Origin: Ignavibacteriota bacterium
Lineage (GTDB): Bacteria; Bacteroidota; Ignavibacteria; Tepidaquicellales; Tepidaquicellaceae
Direction: 5' to 3'
Assembly (NCBI GenBank): GCA_016218085.1
Contig: JACREY010000005.1
Span: forward strand, 1 to 64,000
DNA: 64,000 bases
The notes below the pieces were generated by a model, which had not been told where the DNA came from, made no database searches, and worked only from the letters and a program-made list of their open reading frames with translations. The stretch's first letter is position 1, and every line of letters starts with the position of its first letter. Positions 23,549 through 32,105 of this stretch are shown piece after piece. Both the position numbers and the translations under genes were made by a program.

Positions 23549-25183
23549 ATGACTTTTAAAGATACTTTTTTAAACGGGGCACAGGGATTGTTTAAACCTG
23601 TAAGTTTGACACCTATGCAAAAACTGGTTTTACGGTTTGTAGTCGTAGGTTTAATTTATTATGCGTTTGCAACCATAGAAGGTATGATTATGCGTATTTA
23701 CCAGATTGAACCGATTTCTGCTATCGCAGATTATCAGTATTTTGCGATATTAACAGCACATCCTCTCGTTGGTATATTCGGTTCGACATATTCAATAGTA
23801 TTCGGAGCGTTTTTGTTTCTTGTTCCTTTTTTAATGAAAAAACCAATATGGAGTTATAAGTTAGCTAACTGGACATTCTTATTAATTGCACTAGGTACTT
23901 TTGTTTTCTGGTTCGCAGGATTTGTTTCTCATTTTGCTCCCCTTTACACTTTATACTGGCCTCTTCCTGCTGATTTTTCGCAGTTCAGTCCGCTCGGAGG
24001 TACTTTTTTTGTATTGGGTATAGCACTTGTAATGGTTGGAACGGTTTTTTTTGTTATAAATATTTTCAAAACGATAACATACACACCCGAAGGATGGGAT
24101 AAACAGCCTGCAGGAGCTATGCTCGGTTCGGCTCTCGGATTCAGCGGCTTGAAAAATTTATTCAGAAAAAAAGAGGACAAAAAAGATCATCTCGTTTCTT
24201 TGCCCGTTGCGGCAATAGCGAGAGGTACTGTGGATACAGCTTTAAATGCGGGTATTATTTTATTTACAGGTGTGCTAATTCTTGTTTATTTGGTATCCCA
24301 TTTATTCGGAGTCGATTTAAAAAATACTGCTGTTGATGCTTTGCTTTATAAAAATTGGTTTTGGTGGGGACTGGATTTAATTGCGGATGGATTGGTTTTG
24401 ATTTTCGTTGCAGGTACTTGGTATCTTCTAGCAATGTTAATTACAGGCAAGAATCTTTTCATGCAGAATTATGCGCGTGCTGCTTTATTTATAGAGATGG
24501 TAGTTTCGTGGACGGTTTGGTCACATCATTTGCTTTCGGACCAGGCACAACCCGGATTTTTAAAAGTTTTATCGGGAGAAATGGTTACTGCGTTTGAACT
24601 GATTACACAAGGTCTGGCTTTCTTCATAACCCTTGCCACACTTTGGAGTGCAAGGCCTTTGAAAATGTCAAATGAATTAAAATTCCTTCTTGGTGGTTTG
24701 CTTGGATTTGCATTAGCAGTACCGGCGGGAATTATGCAGGCAGATATAGGCTTGAACAGGATTCTGCACAACACACAGTGGATTGTCGGTCCTCACGTTC
24801 ACGTTGCAATATTGGTAGGATTAACAATGACACTATATTCCGCAATATATATTCTTTTCCCGATTTTAACAAACGGAGCAAAACTCTATAGTCAGAAGCT
24901 TGCAACTTTCCATTTCTGGGCGCATTTAATCGGAGGAATAGGAATGGGAGCATTTATGGGAATGGCGGGACTCAAAGGAATGCTGAGGCGTACTATATAT
25001 GTAAACGGAGAATATAATATTTATATGGTTCTGGCGGCATTATGCGGAGGTTTGTTGTTGGTTGGTTTTCTTGCCTTCTTTCTTAATATTGTGATGAGTG
25101 TGGGATTAAAAGGTGTAATAGGTATATTTACACCGTCTAAACTTAATCCTAAAGAGCTTCTTCCCGTATCAGAAAACAAATAG
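23549..25183 (+). CDS. Divergent haem-copper oxidase-fold subunit I, probable nitric oxide reductase
   Basis: 544 residues with about 12-14 membrane helices. Haem ligands are conserved: His71 (TAHPLVG, helix II, low-spin haem), and His416 and His418 (GPHVHVA, helix X). Helix VII has the paired metal ligands His326-His327 (WSHHLLSD). Helix VI lacks the usual GHPEVY histidine and tyrosine and reads WWGLDLIADG (272-281), leaving Asp276 or Asp280 as possible third ligand. Loss of the cross-linked Tyr argues against oxygen reduction. With an Rrf2 regulator in front this fits NO reduction to N2O, as in the recently described NOR groups with altered active-site ligands. Product call is inference from motif and context. 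Confidence 0.8.
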   Translation: MTFKDTFLNGAQGLFKPVSLTPMQKLVLRFVVVGLIYYAFATIEGMIMRIYQIEPISAIADYQYFAILTAHPLVGIFGSTYSIVFGAFLFLVPFLMKKPIWSYKLANWTFLLIALGTFVFWFAGFVSHFAPLYTLYWPLPADFSQFSPLGGTFFVLGIALVMVGTVFFVINIFKTITYTPEGWDKQPAGAMLGSALGFSGLKNLFRKKEDKKDHLVSLPVAAIARGTVDTALNAGIILFTGVLILVYLVSHLFGVDLKNTAVDALLYKNWFWWGLDLIADGLVLIFVAGTWYLLAMLITGKNLFMQNYARAALFIEMVVSWTVWSHHLLSDQAQPGFLKVLSGEMVTAFELITQGLAFFITLATLWSARPLKMSNELKFLLGGLLGFALAVPAGIMQADIGLNRILHNTQWIVGPHVHVAILVGLTMTLYSAIYILFPILTNGAKLYSQKLATFHFWAHLIGGIGMGAFMGMAGLKGMLRRTIYVNGEYNIYMVLAALCGGLLLVGFLAFFLNIVMSVGLKGVIGIFTPSKLNPKELLPVSENK

Positions 25184-25205
25184 AGGAAAACATAATAAAA
25201 TAAAG

Positions 25206-25230
25206 CACAGTGCGTTTGCACTGTGTTTTA
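25206..25230. terminator. Bidirectional intrinsic terminator
   Basis: CACAGTGC-GTTT-GCACTGTG forms a perfect 8-base stem, followed by TTTTATTTT on the plus strand and by TTTATTTTA on the minus strand. It ends both the respiratory operon and the convergent sugar operon. Confidence 0.88.
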
Positions 25231-26142
25231 TTTTAGCAATATCATTTTCTTTGTATCGGAAAATTTTACTCTCCTTAATTTTTCAATTTGCGATAGCTCG
25301 CTGTCATAAACTTTCTTCATTCCGTCACCCAATGAGTTTTCGATATCGCGGATATTTTTTACAAGTCTGTGAAGACCTTCGATTTCCACCGAAGCGGATT
25401 GGTCGGAGCCCCACATAGCCCTATCGAGAGTAATATGCCTTTCCACAAAGGCAGCACCGATAGAAACCGCAGCCCATGTTGGTGCAAGTCCGGTTTCGTG
25501 ACCGGAATAACCTACCGGTACAGAAGGATAAAGTTCTTTCAGGGTTTTTATCATATTCAGGTTGAGCTGGTCAACGGGGCAGGGATATGCCGATGTTGAA
25601 TGGGCAATTAACAGATTATCTTCACCGATTTCACTGACTGTATTTTTTATCTCGTTCATTGTTGACATACCTGTTGATATAATCAGAGGTTTTCCGGTTG
25701 ATTTTTTCTTTTTAAGAAGCTCAATATCGGTGAGAGATGCTGAAGATGCTTTATAGCAGGGGGGATTAAACTGTTCGATAAAATCCACGGATTCCTCGTC
25801 CCAGCACGAAGCAAACCAGTCGATTTTCATTTCTTTGCAGAATAGGTCTATTTCGGCGTACTGTTCTAGCGAGAATTCAACTTTATGTCTGTATTCCAGA
25901 TAAGTTATTCTTCCCCAGGGAGTATCTCTTTCTTTATCCCATTGGTCTTTTGGCACGCAAATTTCGGGAGTGCGTTTCTGGAATTTTACTGCATCACAAC
26001 CTGCTGCTTTCGCACCCATAATAAGCTGTTTTGCGATATCAACCGAACCGTTATGATTGATTCCGATTTCTCCTATAATATAAACTCTTTCGCTGTCTCC
26101 TACGTTTTTGTTTCCGATTGTTACTTTTGCTTTTTTTTCCAT
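25228..26142 (-). CDS. NeuB-type nonulosonate synthase, SAF domain missing, T9SS-like tail
   Basis: About 304 residues from ATG 26142 (a longer start at 26193 would run into the SDR gene). The TIM barrel of PEP-condensing sialic-acid-type synthases is complete: YIIGEIGINHNGSVDIAKQLI, AGCDAVKFQKR, FASCWDEESVDFI, KASSASLTDIELL, ISTGMSTMNEI, HSTSAYPCP, GYSGHETG and VERHITLDRAMWGSDQSASVE. It should join PEP to an amino-sugar to give a nonulosonic-type acid. The C-terminal SAF/antifreeze domain (about 60 residues) found in NeuB, LegI and PseI is absent. After LRRV the protein ends KFSDTKKMILLK, matching the last residues of T9SS cargo in this window. Last gene of the operon. Confidence 0.85.
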   Translation of the reverse strand: MEKKAKVTIGNKNVGDSERVYIIGEIGINHNGSVDIAKQLIMGAKAAGCDAVKFQKRTPEICVPKDQWDKERDTPWGRITYLEYRHKVEFSLEQYAEIDLFCKEMKIDWFASCWDEESVDFIEQFNPPCYKASSASLTDIELLKKKKSTGKPLIISTGMSTMNEIKNTVSEIGEDNLLIAHSTSAYPCPVDQLNLNMIKTLKELYPSVPVGYSGHETGLAPTWAAVSIGAAFVERHITLDRAMWGSDQSASVEIEGLHRLVKNIRDIENSLGDGMKKVYDSELSQIEKLRRVKFSDTKKMILLK

Positions 26143-26167
26143 AGTTTTATTATTTGATTTAATAATT

Positions 26168-26980
26168 TTACCAGGCAGTCCAGCCTCCGTCAACCACGAG
26201 GTTTGCGCCTGTCATATAAGACGAAGCATCGCTCGCAAGGAATACGACAGCGCCCAAATAATCGTCGGGTTTTGCCATTCTTCCGAGCATTGTTTTTTGG
26301 GAATAGTTTTTTACGAAATATTCATCCTGTTTATTTTCCACGCCACCCGGGGATAGTGCATTAACACGAATCCCTTTTTTCCCCCAGTAAGCGGCGAGGT
26401 AGCGTGTAAAATTAATTACAGCACCTTTAGCAGAAGGATAAGACGGAGACTTAAAGAATTTCTGATTTCCGTTTTCGTCTTCGTAAATTGACTGGTCGGG
26501 ACCAACGATTCCGTATGTAGAAGCTACATTAATTATGCTGCCTTTTTCTTTTTCCGCCATTCCGGCACCAAAAATTTTACAGCATAAAAACATTCCTGTT
26601 AGATTTACTTCGAGCGACCTGTTCCACATTTCCAGGGAATAGTTTTCGAATTTGGACTGTTCGAGAACCGAATTATCGTTGTTAAAAATATCGTTTAATG
26701 CGGCATTGTTTACAAGAGCGTCTATGGAATCCATTTTCGACAGGATAGCATTTCTTGCTCGTTTAATAGAATCTTCACTTCTTACATCCAGAACGGCGGC
26801 AAAGGAATTTTCATTCAGTTCTTTAGTAATTTTTTCGGCTTTTTCGATATCGATATCGCAAGCGACAACTGCGGCACCGAAGTCCGAAAGTGCTTTGCAC
26901 TGTGCGCTCCCAATCAAGCCTGCCGCACCAGTAACAATAACGGTTTTATTTTTCAACGAAAAAATATTTTCAGTACTCAT
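26168..26980 (-). CDS. SDR family oxidoreductase
   Basis: 270 residues of a classical short-chain dehydrogenase: VIVTGAAGLIGSAQCKAL (Rossmann TGxxxGxG), VACDIDIEKAEK after the second strand, VNNAALND (NNAG-like), and catalytic SYPSAKGA (Tyr-x-x-x-Lys), with S in INVAST before it. The end MTGANLVVDGGWTAW is typical. It overlaps the aminotransferase gene upstream by four bases (ATGA), so the two are translationally coupled. In the operon it probably reduces or oxidises an intermediate on the way to the NeuB substrate, comparable to PtmA in flagellar sugar clusters; that comparison is by gene context. Confidence 0.88.
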   Translation of the reverse strand: MSTENIFSLKNKTVIVTGAAGLIGSAQCKALSDFGAAVVACDIDIEKAEKITKELNENSFAAVLDVRSEDSIKRARNAILSKMDSIDALVNNAALNDIFNNDNSVLEQSKFENYSLEMWNRSLEVNLTGMFLCCKIFGAGMAEKEKGSIINVASTYGIVGPDQSIYEDENGNQKFFKSPSYPSAKGAVINFTRYLAAYWGKKGIRVNALSPGGVENKQDEYFVKNYSQKTMLGRMAKPDDYLGAVVFLASDASSYMTGANLVVDGGWTAW

Positions 26981-28308
26981 ACTTTTTCAACCTGTTTAAA
27001 ATTAGTTGTCTTGCGGAAAACCGGTTCAATCACACTGCCTTTAAGGTATTTTTTAATATTTCCTTCATCCACTGCTTTTTTGAGAATTGGCAGAGCATCT
27101 TCGTACGCTTCGAGAGTATATTTTACATCATCACCCGAATGGGAAAAGCACATATTGTGGAATCCTCCCCAGAGGATTCCGCGTTTAATCATTTCCTGCT
27201 GGAGGAGTGATTTCATTTCAAGCGGATTTGCCACATCGGGGTTAAAAGTTATAATTGTTCTCACATCATACCCGGAGCAAAATGTATAATCCATTCCGAG
27301 CGAGCCTGCGATTTTATTATAACCGTCTTTTAATTTCTTTCCCTGTTTGAATAAATACTCCGGTACGTTTTTTTCAACAATCTCATCAATGGTAGCAATT
27401 ACAGCGGCAAGCGAGAGCGCTTCACCACCGAATGTTGTAAAGAAGAAAACGTCTTTATCGAGAAGTCTCATAATTTCTTCTCTTCCTGTTAAAACCGATA
27501 CCGGCATTCCGTTTGCAATTGCTTTGGAATAAACCGCGAGGTCGGGTGAAATTCCGAAATACTCCTGTGCTCCGCCGGGCGCCATTCTGAACCCGGTCCA
27601 CATTTCGTCGAATATCAGGACGGCTCCTATTTTTTTACAGACAGACTGAACATTAAAAAGAAAATCGTTCGATGGTTTTTCGAAAATAGCCGGCTCCATA
27701 ATCACACAGGCAGTATCATAGTCTATTGCATCTATCAGAGAGTCGATATTATTATAATTAAAAGTAGTTACAAGGTCATTATTAAAAGAGGGTATTCCCG
27801 AATTTCTGTCGGTAACGCTAATATACCAATCGTGCCAACCGTGATATCCACAACACACAACTTTATTTTTTCTTGTGTAAGCTCTCGCAAGCCTGACAGC
27901 GGCAGAAGTAACATCGCATCCTGTTTTTGAGAACCGGATATTTTCAGCATTAAGTACAACGTTTCTGATTTTTTCAGCCGCTTTCACTTCGAGCGGATGC
28001 ATAAGTGAAAAAGTAATTCCATCTTCGAGTTGCTTTTTAATAGCTTCATCCACCCTGTCATATGCATACCCCAATACAATCGGACCGATTCCCATATTAA
28101 AGTCTATAAATTCGTTTCCGTCAACATCCCATACATGCGAGCCTTTTCCCTTACGGATATATTTTGGTGCAACCCCGTCAGTCCACTGCGAAGGACCTTT
28201 TGCAAGAGTCTGCGTGAGGGCAGGGATAAGGTGCTTTGCTTTATTTATAAGATTATCGGATTCAGTGATTAAGGGATAATCGTTTTTCAGATTTATTTTA
28301 TTTGCCAT
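26977..28308 (-). CDS. Class III aminotransferase (glutamate-1-semialdehyde aminomutase-like)
   Basis: 443 residues. GSHVWDVDGNEFIDFNMGIGPIVLGYAYDRV, FSKTGCDVTSAAVRLARAYTRKNKVVCCGYHGWHDWY, LIFDEMWTGFR (PLP pyridine Asp) and YSKAIANGMPVSV (PLP lysine) place it in the class III fold, nearest to HemL-like glutamate-1-semialdehyde 2,1-aminomutases. Here it sits in a sugar operon, so it more likely moves or adds an amino group on a keto-sugar made by the transketolase pair than takes part in haem synthesis. Start overlaps the stop of the transketolase C subunit (TAATG). Confidence 0.87.
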   Translation of the reverse strand: MANKINLKNDYPLITESDNLINKAKHLIPALTQTLAKGPSQWTDGVAPKYIRKGKGSHVWDVDGNEFIDFNMGIGPIVLGYAYDRVDEAIKKQLEDGITFSLMHPLEVKAAEKIRNVVLNAENIRFSKTGCDVTSAAVRLARAYTRKNKVVCCGYHGWHDWYISVTDRNSGIPSFNNDLVTTFNYNNIDSLIDAIDYDTACVIMEPAIFEKPSNDFLFNVQSVCKKIGAVLIFDEMWTGFRMAPGGAQEYFGISPDLAVYSKAIANGMPVSVLTGREEIMRLLDKDVFFFTTFGGEALSLAAVIATIDEIVEKNVPEYLFKQGKKLKDGYNKIAGSLGMDYTFCSGYDVRTIITFNPDVANPLEMKSLLQQEMIKRGILWGGFHNMCFSHSGDDVKYTLEAYEDALPILKKAVDEGNIKKYLKGSVIEPVFRKTTNFKQVEKV

Positions 28309-29213
28309 TATAGTTCTTCTAATTTTTTTATAATTCGTTTAGTTAAATTCAGAGGGGTAAGTTCTTCATATTCCAGAGCATCTTTTATAAGAGACGGTTT
28401 AAACCATTTTTCTTTAAAGGCTATTGGCAATATATTGCCTTTGATTTTATTGCAAGTCAGGACTTCAGAAACTATTGAAAACAATCCGCCTGTAAGAAAA
28501 TGGTCTTCGAGGATAACAGTCAGTCTCGAGTTCTTGACTGTACTAATAATAGTTTCTTCATCTACGGGTTTCAATGTTCTCATATTGACAAGACCGGCAT
28601 CAATTCCTTTCCATTTTAAAAGTCTTATAGTTTCAAATGCTTCGGTAAAAAGATAACCGTAAGTTAGAATATTAACATTTCTACCGGTCATGATAATTTC
28701 GGCTTTTCCTTCGGAAAAATCTGCTGAGTGAGAGTAGCAGGGTTTTCTGTTGTTATACCTGATATAATAAGGAGAGGAACTTGTAAGTATTTTTTCAATA
28801 CAAAGCATTAAATCATCTTCATCGGCAGGACAGAATATTTTCATATTAGGTATTCCACGCATAATCGAAATGTCTTCCAGAGCCTGATGAGTCGGACCGT
28901 TTGCTTCGGAAAGCAGTCCCGGTACGCCTCCGACTAATTTTACAGGCAGGTTTGCTATACCCACATCTGTTCTTATAAATTCAAAAGCTCTCATTGTTAA
29001 AAATGTTGCAAGCGCATGTGCTACGGGGATTCTCCCGCGATTTGCCAGACCCGCCGCCATTCCTACGAGAGTCATTTCCGTAATGCCGGTATCGATAAAT
29101 CTTTTCCCAATTTTAGACGGAAGGTTTCTGATTGCAGCCCTGTTTTCAGCCGTCATAATTATGAATCTTTCGTCTTTGGTAACGAGATTTTCAAGCAGTG
29201 TTTCGTAATTCAT
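28308..29213 (-). CDS. Transketolase C-terminal subunit (Pyr and C domains)
   Basis: 301 residues. KRFIDTGITEMTLVGMAAGLANRGRIPVAHALATFLTMRAFEFIRTDVG is the PYR domain with Glu of the GITE motif that activates thiamine diphosphate. SEANGPTHQALEDISIMRGIPNMKIFCPADEDD and the terminal domain (NVNILTYGYLFTEAFETIRLL...VDEETIISTV....TVILEDHFLTGGLFS) complete the half enzyme. It follows the N-terminal subunit with a single-base gap. Together they should form a two-subunit transketolase transferring a two-carbon ketol group; in this operon the acceptor is probably a sugar precursor rather than pentose-phosphate intermediates. Confidence 0.88.
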   Translation of the reverse strand: MNYETLLENLVTKDERFIIMTAENRAAIRNLPSKIGKRFIDTGITEMTLVGMAAGLANRGRIPVAHALATFLTMRAFEFIRTDVGIANLPVKLVGGVPGLLSEANGPTHQALEDISIMRGIPNMKIFCPADEDDLMLCIEKILTSSSPYYIRYNNRKPCYSHSADFSEGKAEIIMTGRNVNILTYGYLFTEAFETIRLLKWKGIDAGLVNMRTLKPVDEETIISTVKNSRLTVILEDHFLTGGLFSIVSEVLTCNKIKGNILPIAFKEKWFKPSLIKDALEYEELTPLNLTKRIIKKLEEL

Positions 29214-29214
29214 A

Positions 29215-30072
29215 TTATCTTACCATTAAAGTTTCCGAAGTTAAAATAGTTTTTTCCTGTGTTCTGAGTTCTTCTAGAAGGTTGTACACTTCTTCGTTTG
29301 TAAAATTGCAGAACCATCTGTCTGCACGCGATTCTATGCTTGGCAGACCTTTGCCTCTTAGCGTATCTGCGATTACAATTACAGGCATGTTATAATCTTC
29401 TTTTAAATCCGTGAAGATTTTTTCCATATCGATAAAGCTGTGTCCGTCGGTTGTTAGAACTTTCCATCCAAAAAGCAGAAATTTTTCAGCGAGAGGTTCG
29501 AGTTTAATTAGTTTTTCAGTTTCAATATTAGCCTGGAATTTGTTTCTATCCACGATAACAACAAGGTTATTCAGTTCAAGTGAAGGGGCGACCAGGAGTG
29601 CTTCCCATACAGAGCCTTCGTTAAGCTCTCCGTCTCCAAGAAGGACAACAACTTTATTATTTTGTCCGCAAAGCAAGCAGTCATAGGCAGTACCCATTGC
29701 AACGCTTAATAAATGTCCGAGCGAGCCGGAATGAAATTCCACACCGGGAATATTGGTATTAGGGTGCCAGTAAAGAAAATCCTTAGTGTTTAAATGATTG
29801 TTCAGCCTGCTCTTCTCGAGGAGCCCTGATTCGGCAAGTGTTCCGTAGAGAGCAGGGACGTCATGTCCTTTAGAGAGGAAGAAATAATCCCTTTGGGGAT
29901 TAGAGAGATTATCTTTTCCAATATTCAAAAAGCATTTGTACAGGTAAACGATAATATCAGCACAGGAAAGGGAAGCTCCGATAAAGCATCCTCCATCCGT
30001 TGACATTTTAATAATATGTTCCCTTACTTTAAATGCTGTTTCTTTGAGTTCGTTCAGTTTATCTATTGTCAT
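29215..30072 (-). CDS. Transketolase N-terminal subunit (thiamine diphosphate-binding)
   Basis: 285 residues. LSKGHDVPALYGTLAESGLL, FHSGSLGHLLSVAMGTAY and VVLLGDGELNEGSVWEALLVAPSLELNNLVVIVDRNKFQ supply the PP domain, with the GDG...N motif that binds magnesium and thiamine diphosphate. Length is that of the N-terminal half in split transketolases. Four-base overlap with the cytidylyltransferase gene upstream and one base before the C subunit show tight coupling. Confidence 0.9.
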   Translation of the reverse strand: MTIDKLNELKETAFKVREHIIKMSTDGGCFIGASLSCADIIVYLYKCFLNIGKDNLSNPQRDYFFLSKGHDVPALYGTLAESGLLEKSRLNNHLNTKDFLYWHPNTNIPGVEFHSGSLGHLLSVAMGTAYDCLLCGQNNKVVVLLGDGELNEGSVWEALLVAPSLELNNLVVIVDRNKFQANIETEKLIKLEPLAEKFLLFGWKVLTTDGHSFIDMEKIFTDLKEDYNMPVIVIADTLRGKGLPSIESRADRWFCNFTNEEVYNLLEELRTQEKTILTSETLMVR

Positions 30073-30878
30073 ATAATTTTTGTTTGTTCGGGAGAGATTG
30101 TTTTCAGGCTACCGATGTGGTTTCTATACCAGTTAACACCGTTGAATTTTTTATTTATTTCTTTCAGTTCGGGTTTAAGAATATCGGTCAGGTATAAAAT
30201 TTCTTTAAGACCGAACACGGGATTGCCCGGATACAATTCTTCAAATACTTTTTTTATTAATTCGTAATCTTCCTTATAATCAATTGTGAATCTATGTGTC
30301 ATAGAGTAATCAAGCCCTGTGTCCCATTCGACATTTCCGATTTTAAATGACTGCGGATTATCCCATATATACGGAGTTGTATGTTCTCTTTCAAAGAGCA
30401 TTTTCGATTTTTTCCAAGCCGCTTCGAGTGCACTGAATTTAAAAACTTCTACATCATTACCGTCGGGATAAGTAGCGGGATGCAGATTGCTTACATAATC
30501 AAATTCCGGATAAATTCCGATAAATCTTTCAAAAACTTTATCGATAATTTCCGGGTCAATCAGGGGGCAGTCAGATGGAATTTTTGCAATAACATCCGCT
30601 TCGTAATAAAGTGATGCATGATAGTACCTATCCAGCAAGTCATATTCGTCACCCCTGAAGTAGTTTATTTTTTCACTCTTGCATAAATCCACGATTAAAT
30701 CATCTTTTTTATTTTTTGTAGTTGCTATTACAATATTTTTTCCGAAGCGCGAGGCTTTAACTCTTTCCACCATACGGAGAAGAAGTTCTCTGCCGCAAAG
30801 CGGAAGAAGTATTTTATCTTCCAACCGTGTTGAGGATCTACGCGCCTGAATAATAATTATTATATTATCGATGTTCAT
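30069..30878 (-). CDS. SpsF-like cytidylyltransferase
   Basis: 269 residues. IIIIQARRSSTRLEDKILLPLCGRELLLRMVERVKAS is the nucleotide-binding start of the CMP-sugar synthetase (NeuA/KdsB/SpsF) fold; IPSDCPLIDPEIIDKVF follows, with the metal-binding Asp. DGNDVEVFKFSALEAAWK.....REHTTPYIW and the LRFTIDYKEDYELI-like segment (HRFTIDYKEDYELI) are typical of SpsF from spore-coat and glycan clusters. It would activate the final acid sugar with CTP. It follows the glycosyltransferase gene by 9 bases and overlaps the transketolase gene by four. Confidence 0.88.
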   Translation of the reverse strand: MNIDNIIIIIQARRSSTRLEDKILLPLCGRELLLRMVERVKASRFGKNIVIATTKNKKDDLIVDLCKSEKINYFRGDEYDLLDRYYHASLYYEADVIAKIPSDCPLIDPEIIDKVFERFIGIYPEFDYVSNLHPATYPDGNDVEVFKFSALEAAWKKSKMLFEREHTTPYIWDNPQSFKIGNVEWDTGLDYSMTHRFTIDYKEDYELIKKVFEELYPGNPVFGLKEILYLTDILKPELKEINKKFNGVNWYRNHIGSLKTISPEQTKII

Positions 30879-30887
30879 TAAATTTAT

Positions 30888-31901
30888 TTAAAATTCAGGA
30901 ACCGGAACTGCCAGTTTTTCATTAATACTATATCCTCTATCCATCAGTCCATTTATATGATATTCACAAATTCTTGCAATATTAACGGATGAAGTTCCCC
31001 CATTCTGCCTGGGAATCAGTGACTTTAACTGTTCAATATTAAAATCCGAATACACTTTTTTTCCGAGCGCAAGTCCGATGTAAACGACAGAAGAATATTT
31101 TGTAATCAATGTATCGCAGTTTGCAATCATTTCGCTTGTGTTTCCTTCCGAAAATACAAGTGAGCCGGGAGCATATTCTTTAATTTCCCTGAATGCTCTT
31201 TCGGTTTTTTCGTTAGGGTGAAGTTTAAAGATAATCTGTTTCCCATTTGCAATTTTTACAGCTTTTTCGATAAATTTTTTTCTGTTTTCATATTTAAATG
31301 TTTCTCTCGAATCGGAAGTACAAACCAGTACATAATCTTTGTTCGGGAATTTATTTTTAAGATGTCTTTTGCAGTTATCAAAATTCGGAATTCCGGTCAC
31401 TATTATTTTTTCGGCTTTTATTCCGTTTTTAATGAACATATTTTTATATCCTTCAGATGCCACGCAGAAATAATCATATTTATTAGAAAGTCCTGTAGTG
31501 GATGTGCTGGCAAGGTATCTCGGCAGACCGAGATATTTTGCGGTATAAAAGAAAAGGTTCTTTTTGTCGGTCATTCCTTCCTGCACGAGAATTACTTTTT
31601 TTCCTTTGAGATTTTTTTGTAAAATAAGGTCGGTACATGTAACAACAAGTTCGTAATCATTTTTCTGTCCTTTGTAATCAATTTTTAGTCCGTTCACAGA
31701 AAGATAATTATCTGTATCCCTTTTAAAATTCCCGCCAAGAATGGTAAAATCGAGAAAACCCTTTTTTCTAAGCTTTTCGAGATAACCGTTAGTATAGAAA
31801 GGTGTAAACCAGCAGTCATACCTGTCGCTTAATTGTTTTGATATCCGGTGCATCATTGTAGTCTGGTTAAGTGAGCCGCAAATAAAAAGAATTTTCTTCA
31901 T
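30888..31901 (-). CDS. GT-B-like glycosyltransferase / CDP-glycerol phosphotransferase-like protein
   Basis: About 337 residues from ATG 31901 (MKKILFICGSLNQTTMM...); an ATG 24 bases further out would add eight residues with no homology cue. The C-terminal half has IIFKLHPNEKTERAF, SLVFSEGNTSEMIANCDTLITKYSSVVYIGLALGKKVYSDF, the pattern of GT-B enzymes such as CDP-glycerol glycerophosphotransferases, polysialyltransferase-like and UDP-GlcNAc epimerase-like proteins. VPNFDNC-like (TGIPNFDNC) marks the domain link. As the first gene of the operon it may use the CMP-activated sugar as donor. Exact class not certain. Confidence 0.65.
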   Translation of the reverse strand: MKKILFICGSLNQTTMMHRISKQLSDRYDCWFTPFYTNGYLEKLRKKGFLDFTILGGNFKRDTDNYLSVNGLKIDYKGQKNDYELVVTCTDLILQKNLKGKKVILVQEGMTDKKNLFFYTAKYLGLPRYLASTSTTGLSNKYDYFCVASEGYKNMFIKNGIKAEKIIVTGIPNFDNCKRHLKNKFPNKDYVLVCTSDSRETFKYENRKKFIEKAVKIANGKQIIFKLHPNEKTERAFREIKEYAPGSLVFSEGNTSEMIANCDTLITKYSSVVYIGLALGKKVYSDFNIEQLKSLIPRQNGGTSSVNIARICEYHINGLMDRGYSINEKLAVPVPEF

Positions 31902-32105
31902 AAAAAATTTATTGACTTTATACAAATGTTCAAAATTTTCTTGTTTTATCTATAAAGGAATCGTAAATAAATATTAAAAATATCTTATAAGAGGAGATAA
32001 GAAAAATCAGAATCGTTATGATGCTTAACGTTTTAATAACACACAGGAAAACATTTGTTAACACAATGTCTCTATTTTTAAAATTGTTTAATTAATTATT
32101 TTATA

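Noticed and set aside
26142-26193. Longer start for the NeuB-type gene
   Set aside because: The extra 17 residues would be encoded within the end of the SDR gene and show no similarity to synthase N-termini; ATG 26142 gives the normal beginning.
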